NCBI GenBank assembly: GCA_036389335.1
Contig: DASVQC010000035.1
Coordinates: 49,824 to 113,823 of the forward strand
From: JAIVGV01 sp036389335
GTDB taxonomy: Bacteria > Acidobacteriota > Blastocatellia > Pyrinomonadales > Pyrinomonadaceae
Length of the DNA: 64,000 bases
Direction: 5' to 3'
Made by a program: the position numbers and the translations under genes. The notes under the pieces were generated by a model. It ran no database searches. It saw only the letters and a list, made by a program, of their open reading frames with translations, and was not told the origin of the DNA. Below are positions 59,752 to 64,000 of this stretch, piece by piece (position 1 is the first letter of the stretch; each line of letters opens with the position of its first letter).

Positions 59752-60468
59752 TCAAACCAACTTGGAGAGGTAGTTCATGAGGTTGGCCTCTTTGACTACG
59801 ATCAACCGCTCTATGCTTAGATTGATCAAGTCCAGCTCGCGGAACTTGTTGATAAACTTGGTGACTCGCGGGCGCGTGGTGCCAACCATCTGCGACAATT
59901 CCTCCTGCGAAATCCTGCAACCGATGACCGTCCCTGACAGGTGTTTCTTCCCCAGCCGCAGACCGAGCCGCAGCAACACCTTGCCGAGTCTGAACTCGCT
60001 ACTCGTCGTCGCCATGTCGGTGATAAACAGTTGCTGTTCGAGAATCCGTATGTTCAGGCACTGGATGAGAATATGCATCTCCGCGTCGCTGAGGGCGGCG
60101 ATGAATTGTTGACGGTTGATGCGGTGGAGCACGGAGTCCGCCATCGCGGTCGCCGTCTCGACACGATACTTCAGACCGGTGAGGCACGACTCGCCGAAGA
60201 AATCGCCGCTCGAATAGATGTCCAGCAGGCACTCTTTGCCCTCGCTCGAATCGACGACCAGCTTCACGTGCCCGCTCTGTATGAGGTAGATCATCTCATT
60301 CTCGTCGCCGCAGGTGTAGACGTTGCACTGCTTCCGGATGCGGATGACCCTAGCCGTGCGGCGCAACGCGGGAGCGAGCAGCTTTTTCCTCAGCACGTCA
60401 CTTTTGTGATCAGCCGCCAGCAGCGCCGCCTGCGTAGTGAGTAGACAATTTCCTTCATCCGGTGTCAT
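59752..60468 (-). CDS. Crp/Fnr-family transcription regulator
   Basis: 238 aa. The cyclic-nucleotide-binding-like beta-roll spans ~40-135 (IYLIQSGHVKLVVDSSEGKECLLDIYSSGDFFGESCLTG), then the long dimer helix, then a winged helix at ~185-235 with the recognition helix ISQEELSQMVGTTRPRVTKFINKFRELDLI. The roll does not show a clear cAMP phosphate-binding Arg-Ser pair or the Cys cluster of FNR, so its signal is unknown. It lies directly upstream of the 561-aa gene on the same strand and is a likely regulator of it. Confidence 0.9.
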   Translation of the reverse strand: MTPDEGNCLLTTQAALLAADHKSDVLRKKLLAPALRRTARVIRIRKQCNVYTCGDENEMIYLIQSGHVKLVVDSSEGKECLLDIYSSGDFFGESCLTGLKYRVETATAMADSVLHRINRQQFIAALSDAEMHILIQCLNIRILEQQLFITDMATTSSEFRLGKVLLRLGLRLGKKHLSGTVIGCRISQEELSQMVGTTRPRVTKFINKFRELDLINLSIERLIVVKEANLMNYLSKLV

Positions 60469-60890
60469 ACACTTGATCCCTACGGATAGACACTCAGCGG
60501 ATCTGCTTTCGTGTCGAACACGAGGGTTGGGTGTTTCTGGATTGTTTGTGAGCGCCGACGCGTGACCACGATCTAAGCTGTAAGGAACGCAGCGAGTATT
60601 ATCTTGTCCGGACAGGAATACAGTTCAATTTTAGACAAACGTGGCGAGAACAGAACGTGGGTGGGAGGCGAAGAAACAGGCCGTTGCCGCGCGGCGGGCT
60701 GCGAGACACGGCTGCCGATGACGAGCCGGCGCGGCTTCGTCTTCAGTGTGGCGATAGAGTTGGTAGAGCGGATGAGCCGGAGATTGTAGGGGGAGGGCTC
60801 GTCGCTGCCCGCCGCACGCCGAAGATCGTCGCCGTGTTACCGATTCGACGCGGGCAGGGACGAGCCCTCCCCCTACGAGGTTGGGCGGCG
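60469..60890. other. Gap between the Crp/Fnr and XRE genes
   Basis: No gene. It contains a 91-bp repeat element with perfect 18-bp inverted ends (60786-60876). The first ~170 bp include AT-richer DNA that should hold the Crp/Fnr promoter. Confidence 0.5.
60786..60876. repeat. 91-bp MITE-like element with 18-bp terminal inverted repeats
   Basis: GTAGGGGGAGGGCTCGTC (60786-60803) and its exact inverse complement (60859-60876) flank 55 bp. It is similar in form to the 97-bp element at 61429-61525, which also begins GTAGGGG. Such elements are usually moved by a transposase encoded elsewhere. Confidence 0.75.
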
Positions 60891-61205
60891 TTAACGCTTT
60901 CTCGTGCGCGATGAGGGCTTGCGTTTGATGCCTTCGCTTTTCGTGGGGCTTGGGAGTTTGTCGGGTAGGTCTAGCTCGTCGTCAACGAGTGATTCCATGT
61001 AAACGTTCGCGGCGCGGGCGTATTGCAGGAGAATTTCCAGCGGTGGTTCGTTCTTGTCCAATTCATATTTCGAGATGGAGTAATACGCCACCAAGTCTCC
61101 CACGCCGAGGCGACTAAGCATATCCGTCTGAGACAGACCGAGAGCGTTCCGAATCTGTAAGAGCTTTTCGGCTAGGCGCGCAGGCCGCGGTCGCGCGTGT
61201 CCCAT
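60891..61205 (-). CDS. XRE-family helix-turn-helix regulator
   Basis: 104 aa with GGAGGT before the ATG. The HTH spans ~11-70: LAEKLLQIRNALGLSQTDMLSRLGVGDLVAYYSISKYELDKNEPPLEILLQYARAANV, a lambda-repressor-like fold. A short acidic then very basic C-terminal tail (KRKPSSRTRKR) follows. The palindrome at 61255-61272 upstream is a candidate operator, suggesting autoregulation. No target gene is obvious nearby. Confidence 0.88.
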   Translation of the reverse strand: MGHARPRPARLAEKLLQIRNALGLSQTDMLSRLGVGDLVAYYSISKYELDKNEPPLEILLQYARAANVYMESLVDDELDLPDKLPSPTKSEGIKRKPSSRTRKR

Positions 61206-61254
61206 CAGGAGTTACCTCCCGGCGAGACGTGAATTGCGGTTGGCGACTTGCTTT

Positions 61255-61272
61255 TATGGCTAACTAGCCATA
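61255..61272. promoter_or_regulatory. 18-bp palindrome, candidate operator of the XRE regulator
   Basis: TATGGCTA-AC-TAGCCATA, perfect 8-bp arms, centred about 58 bp upstream of the XRE start in an AT-richer stretch. Size and symmetry fit a dimeric HTH repressor site. Confidence 0.45.
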
Positions 61273-61428
61273 GAATGTGGTTCCGCGTAACGGTCGCCGT
61301 GAGTGTGAACCTTTCATACTCAACGGCGATGCTCATCTACTCGACGGTTGAGGGTGAGCTACGCATGGGGCCGTTGCCGGATTGGGAAAGAACGCGGCGC
61401 AGAAGATAGCAGAGTTCGCGCGACATTT

Positions 61429-61525
61429 GTAGGGGCGCGGCGCGCGCCGCCCGCCCGCGCCCGATCCGTTAAGCACGACGCGAATCGCTGTGAACGGGCG
61501 GGCCGAGGACGCGTCCCGCCCCTAC
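61429..61525. repeat. 97-bp element with GTAGGGGCG / CGCCCCTAC ends
   Basis: 9-bp exact inverted ends, with further GCGGG/CCCGC complementarity inside. Probably a miniature element related in form to 60786-60876. Confidence 0.6.
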
Positions 61526-61666
61526 GGTCTTCGGGGGCGTGCCGCTCGCGCGTCGGGCTCGGCGGGCGGCGCGGGGGGCGAGGCAGGGCTCGCCCGCGGA
61601 TGAGGCGCGGGCGAGTCGCCGCCCCCGCCCGACACCTCACGCACTCGCGCCTCAAGGGGTCATGCG

Positions 61667-62038
61667 ATGCCTCACGCCACGATCCTCTATGTCGAAGACA
61701 ATCATCTTGTCGCGGGTGCCGTCCGCGGGCTGCTCGAAGCCGGGGGCTGGTCGGTCGAGTGGCACGCCGCGGGCGGCACCGCGATCAGCCGCCTCGCCGG
61801 GGCCGCACCCTACGACCTGCTGCTCTTCGGCGACGACCTGCCGGGCATGACCGGGGTTGAGCTGGCGCAGTGCGCGCGCGACCTGCCGCGCTACCGCTCC
61901 ACGCCGATCATCCTGCTCTCGGCTGGCGACTGCCGCGCAGAGGCCATGCGCGCGGGCGCGGACGAGTTTTTGCGTAAGCCGGAAGACGTTGGCCGCCTCG
62001 TCGCGGTCGTCGCCTCACTGCTCGCCGCGAAGCGTTAG
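61667..62038 (+). CDS. Stand-alone receiver lacking the phospho-acceptor Asp
   Basis: 123 aa, receiver domain only. Acidic pocket in ILYVEDNH, Ser in PIILLSAGD and Lys in EFLRKPED are present. The strand-3 site reads YDLLLFGDDLPGMTG: the residue four before the conserved Pro is Gly55 instead of Asp (Asp56 and Asp57 are one and two positions off). Normal phosphorylation is doubtful. Like the receiver at 38990 it may be a phosphorylation-independent partner protein. No kinase lies nearby. Confidence 0.82.
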   Translation: MPHATILYVEDNHLVAGAVRGLLEAGGWSVEWHAAGGTAISRLAGAAPYDLLLFGDDLPGMTGVELAQCARDLPRYRSTPIILLSAGDCRAEAMRAGADEFLRKPEDVGRLVAVVASLLAAKR

Positions 62039-62057
62039 CGGGATTCGCCGCGGGGTG

Positions 62058-62194
62058 GGGTCCTAATATGATTATGAACTCTGTGCGTCCTCTGTGTCCT
62101 CCGTGACTCTGTGGTGAGGTAAGAGACTTAAGCATTCACCACGGAGGCACAGAGGGCACGGAGGGGGCACGGAGAAATCCCGAAACTAGGACAC
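62058..62194. repeat. MITE-like repeat, second copy of the 54881-55015 element
   Basis: Same order of blocks as the first copy, ending in GAAATCCCGAAACTAGGACAC. The left end is degraded (GGGTCCTAATATG instead of GTGTCCTAATTTG). Confidence 0.8.
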
Positions 62195-62231
62195 TACTCG
62201 TAAACGACACGCATAGACTAATGCCGGCGAG

Positions 62232-62264
62232 CCCCGCCGGACGCCTTCGTGGTGTCCGGCGGGG
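62232..62264 (+). other. 11-bp hairpin between the receiver and fumC genes
   Basis: Stem 62232-62242 with 62254-62264, 11-nt loop, followed by TCTCCTCTTT. It may end transcripts reading through from the receiver gene about 195 nt upstream. Confidence 0.4.
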
Positions 62265-62285
62265 TCTCCTCTTTGCGCGAGAAGA

Positions 62286-62388
62286 AAGCACTCACCACAG
62301 AGGCGCGGAAGGCGCGCAGGGGGCACGGAGAGTTTGTCTTCCTCCGCGCCGTCTCCGTGAACTCTGTGCCTCCGTGGTGAATCTTTTC
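62286..62388. repeat. Dispersed palindromic repeat, 'caccacggag' family
   Basis: AGCACTCACCACAGAGGCGC at the left pairs with CTGTGCCTCCGTGGTGAATC at the right. It lies 92 bp after the previous copy. Confidence 0.75.
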
Positions 62389-62506
62389 TACCGCACCCGA
62401 CTCGAACCGAGCCTCTACCGTGCGGCGCGCTCGCTGATGGGGCGCGCGCGAAGTGGTGTACAATTTATGCAGCAATGCTTAACGATGAGGCGAGGAAGGA
62501 TTCCGC

Positions 62507-63943
62507 ATGACGAGCGACGCGGTTGGTAAACAGATCGGGGGCGCGGAAGGCGGGGGCCGCGCGGCGACGCGCACCGAGACGGACACGATGGGCGCGGTCG
62601 AGGTGGCGTCGGACAAGTACTGGGGCGCGCAGACCGAGCGGTCGTTACACCACTTCAACATCGGGTTCGACGTGATGCCGCGCGAGATGATCCGCGCCCT
62701 CGGCGTGTTGAAGAAGGCCGCCGCGCTCGTCAACGAAGACCTCGGCAAGCTGCCCGCCGACAAGGCGCGTCTCATCACGCAGGCCGCCGACGAGGTGATC
62801 GAGGGCAAGCTCGACGCGCACTTCCCCCTGCGCGTGTGGCAGACGGGGTCGGGCACGCAGACGAACATGAACGCCAACGAGGTGATCTCGAACCGCGCCA
62901 TAGAGATCGCGGGCGGCCGTATGGGATCGAAGAAGCCCGTCCACCCGAACGACGACGTGAACATGTCGCAGTCGTCGAACGACACATTCCCCACCGCGAT
63001 GCACGTCGCCGCCGCCGAGCAGATGAACGCGCTCATCCCCGAAATCCAATCCCTGCGCGACGCGCTCGACGCGAAGGCGAGAGAGTACGCCGACGTGGTC
63101 AAGATCGGGCGCACGCACTTGCAGGACGCGACGCCTCTGACCGTGGGGCAGGAGTTCTCCGGCTGGGTCAGTCTGTTGGAGCGCGACGTCGAGCGCCTGA
63201 GGATGGCGCTGCCCGGCCTCTACGATCTGGCGATAGGCGGCACGGCGGTCGGCACGGGGCTGAACGCGCACCCGGAGTTCGCCGAGAGAGCCGCCGCCAA
63301 GATCGCCGAGCTGACCGGCCTCCCCTTCAAGTCGCACCCGAACAAGTTCGCGGCCCTCTCCGCCCACGACGAGATCGTGTTCGCGAGCGGCGCGCTGAAA
63401 ACTCTGGCGGCGTCGCTGATGAAGATCGCGAACGACGTGCGCTGGCTGGCGTCGGGGCCGCGCTGCGGGCTCGGCGAGCTGTCGCTGCCCGAAAACGAGC
63501 CGGGCTCCTCGATCATGCCGGGCAAGGTGAACCCGACGCAGAGCGAGGCGATGACGATGGTCGCGGCGCAGGTCTTGGGCAACGACGCCGCCATCGGCTT
63601 CGCGGGCTCGCAGGGCAACTTCGAGCTGAACGTCTTCAAGCCCGTGATGATCCACAACCTGCTCCACTCCGTCCGGCTCCTGAAAGACGCGGCGCGCGGC
63701 TTCGTCGAGTTCTGCGTCGAAGGCATCGGGCTCAACCGCGCGCAGATCGACGCGCACCTGCGCGGCTCGCTGATGCTCGTCACCGCCCTGAACCCCCACG
63801 TCGGCTACGACAACGCGGCGAAGATCGCGAAGAACGCGCACAAGCAGGGCATCTCTTTGCGCGAGTCGGCAATCGCGCTGGGGCTGTTGACCGGCGAGCA
63901 GTTCGACGAGTACGTGAAGCCGGAGGAGATGACGCACCCGTGA
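62507..63943 (+). CDS. fumC: Fumarate hydratase class II
   Basis: 478 aa with AGGAAGGA 6 nt before the ATG. The class II family signature GSSIMPGKVNPTQ lies at ~333-345 with the catalytic Ser loop. GSGTQTNMNANEVISNRA, HPNDDVNMSQSSNDTFPTAMH and KIGRTHLQDATPLTVGQEFSG are the other active-site blocks that separate FumC from aspartase only weakly; TETDTMGAVEV near the N-terminus fits FumC. It interconverts fumarate and malate in the TCA cycle and needs no iron-sulfur cluster. The first ~20 residues are Gly-rich and outside the core. Confidence 0.93.
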   Translation: MTSDAVGKQIGGAEGGGRAATRTETDTMGAVEVASDKYWGAQTERSLHHFNIGFDVMPREMIRALGVLKKAAALVNEDLGKLPADKARLITQAADEVIEGKLDAHFPLRVWQTGSGTQTNMNANEVISNRAIEIAGGRMGSKKPVHPNDDVNMSQSSNDTFPTAMHVAAAEQMNALIPEIQSLRDALDAKAREYADVVKIGRTHLQDATPLTVGQEFSGWVSLLERDVERLRMALPGLYDLAIGGTAVGTGLNAHPEFAERAAAKIAELTGLPFKSHPNKFAALSAHDEIVFASGALKTLAASLMKIANDVRWLASGPRCGLGELSLPENEPGSSIMPGKVNPTQSEAMTMVAAQVLGNDAAIGFAGSQGNFELNVFKPVMIHNLLHSVRLLKDAARGFVEFCVEGIGLNRAQIDAHLRGSLMLVTALNPHVGYDNAAKIAKNAHKQGISLRESAIALGLLTGEQFDEYVKPEEMTHP

Positions 63944-63950
63944 AGGGCAA

Positions 63951-64000
63951 GGCCGAAGGATGAAAGATGAGGGGTGAGGGGTGAAAGCGCGGGGGCGGGG
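63951..64000. repeat. Start of a short-repeat cluster, 'gggatga' family (cut by window end)
   Basis: GCCGAAGGATGAAAGATGAGGGGTGAGGGGTGA follows the fumC stop within 8 nt; an inverse arm, if any, is beyond the window. Confidence 0.6.

Larger units (their letters stand above)
61206..61666. other. Gap upstream of the XRE gene and the second receiver gene
   Basis: No gene. It contains the palindrome at 61255-61272 and the GTAGGGG element at 61429-61525. Open frames across it are Arg-rich and have no ribosome site. Confidence 0.5.

Noticed and set aside
1..64000. tRNA, rRNA or known riboswitch genes
   Set aside because: Scanned by eye for conserved tRNA arms and rRNA segments; none recognised. 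A covariance-model scan would be needed to exclude them fully.

Overview
The window is GC-rich chromosomal DNA, most likely from an Acidobacteriota bacterium of the Blastocatellia/Pyrinomonadaceae type. This rests on a VWFA-related lipoprotein of the kind common in Acidobacteria, OmpA and multi-PAS signalling genes, a complete 2-oxo-acid dehydrogenase set, and many short palindromic repeats lying against gene ends. No species name, rRNA, tRNA or CRISPR array can be supported from the sequence.

Layout. 0-6.2 kb: a cupredoxin/multicopper-oxidase-like gene (5' end outside the window), a 1260-aa LodA/GoxA-type quinoprotein carrying an added haem-oxygenase-like di-iron domain, and its LodB-type flavoprotein partner. 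6.5-13.8 kb: hybrid multi-PAS histidine kinase, response regulator, GT-C membrane protein, small lipoprotein. 13.9-24.3 kb: M16 peptidase, zinc MDR oxidoreductase, lipA, a PLP fold-II dehydratase, lipB, a small secreted protein, VWFA lipoprotein, OmpA protein. 24.9-38.8 kb: GNAT, GGDEF-EAL protein, MsrA, two MFS exporters flanking an Old Yellow Enzyme, membrane protein, tautomerase, AlkA-like glycosylase, amidohydrolase, zinc-ribbon protein and an orphan small protein. 39.0-39.7 kb: a receiver lacking its phospho-Asp plus a winged-helix protein.

39.80-48.61 kb is an integrated element of about 8.8 kb with visibly lower GC. It entered the 3' end of the E2 acyltransferase gene. A 17-bp direct repeat flanks it, the displaced native E2 C-terminus (LEAGQFQV-stop) is still readable at the left junction, and a truncated large serine recombinase sits at the right junction. 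Joining the two ends recreates an attP with perfect 12-bp inverted arms. The cargo is an IS256 transposase stub, a three-gene secreted/thiol-redox cluster with an 8-cysteine peptide, a pentapeptide-TIR protein, a LysM protein and a TPR protein.

48.6-54.7 kb encodes E3, E1alpha, a DJ-1-like protein, a 68-aa protein, E1beta and E2 on the minus strand. LipA and LipB, encoded earlier in the window, would supply the lipoyl group that E2 needs. 55-64 kb: rhodanese, GT39-like membrane protein with a low-complexity insert, a broken TIR gene, an unrecognised 561-aa protein next to a Crp/Fnr regulator, an XRE regulator, a second receiver lacking its phospho-Asp, and fumC.

The strongest candidates for something new are the CTQ-oxidase/di-iron fusion with LodB, the secreted Cys-rich peptide/TlpA cluster inside the element, and the well-preserved att architecture.
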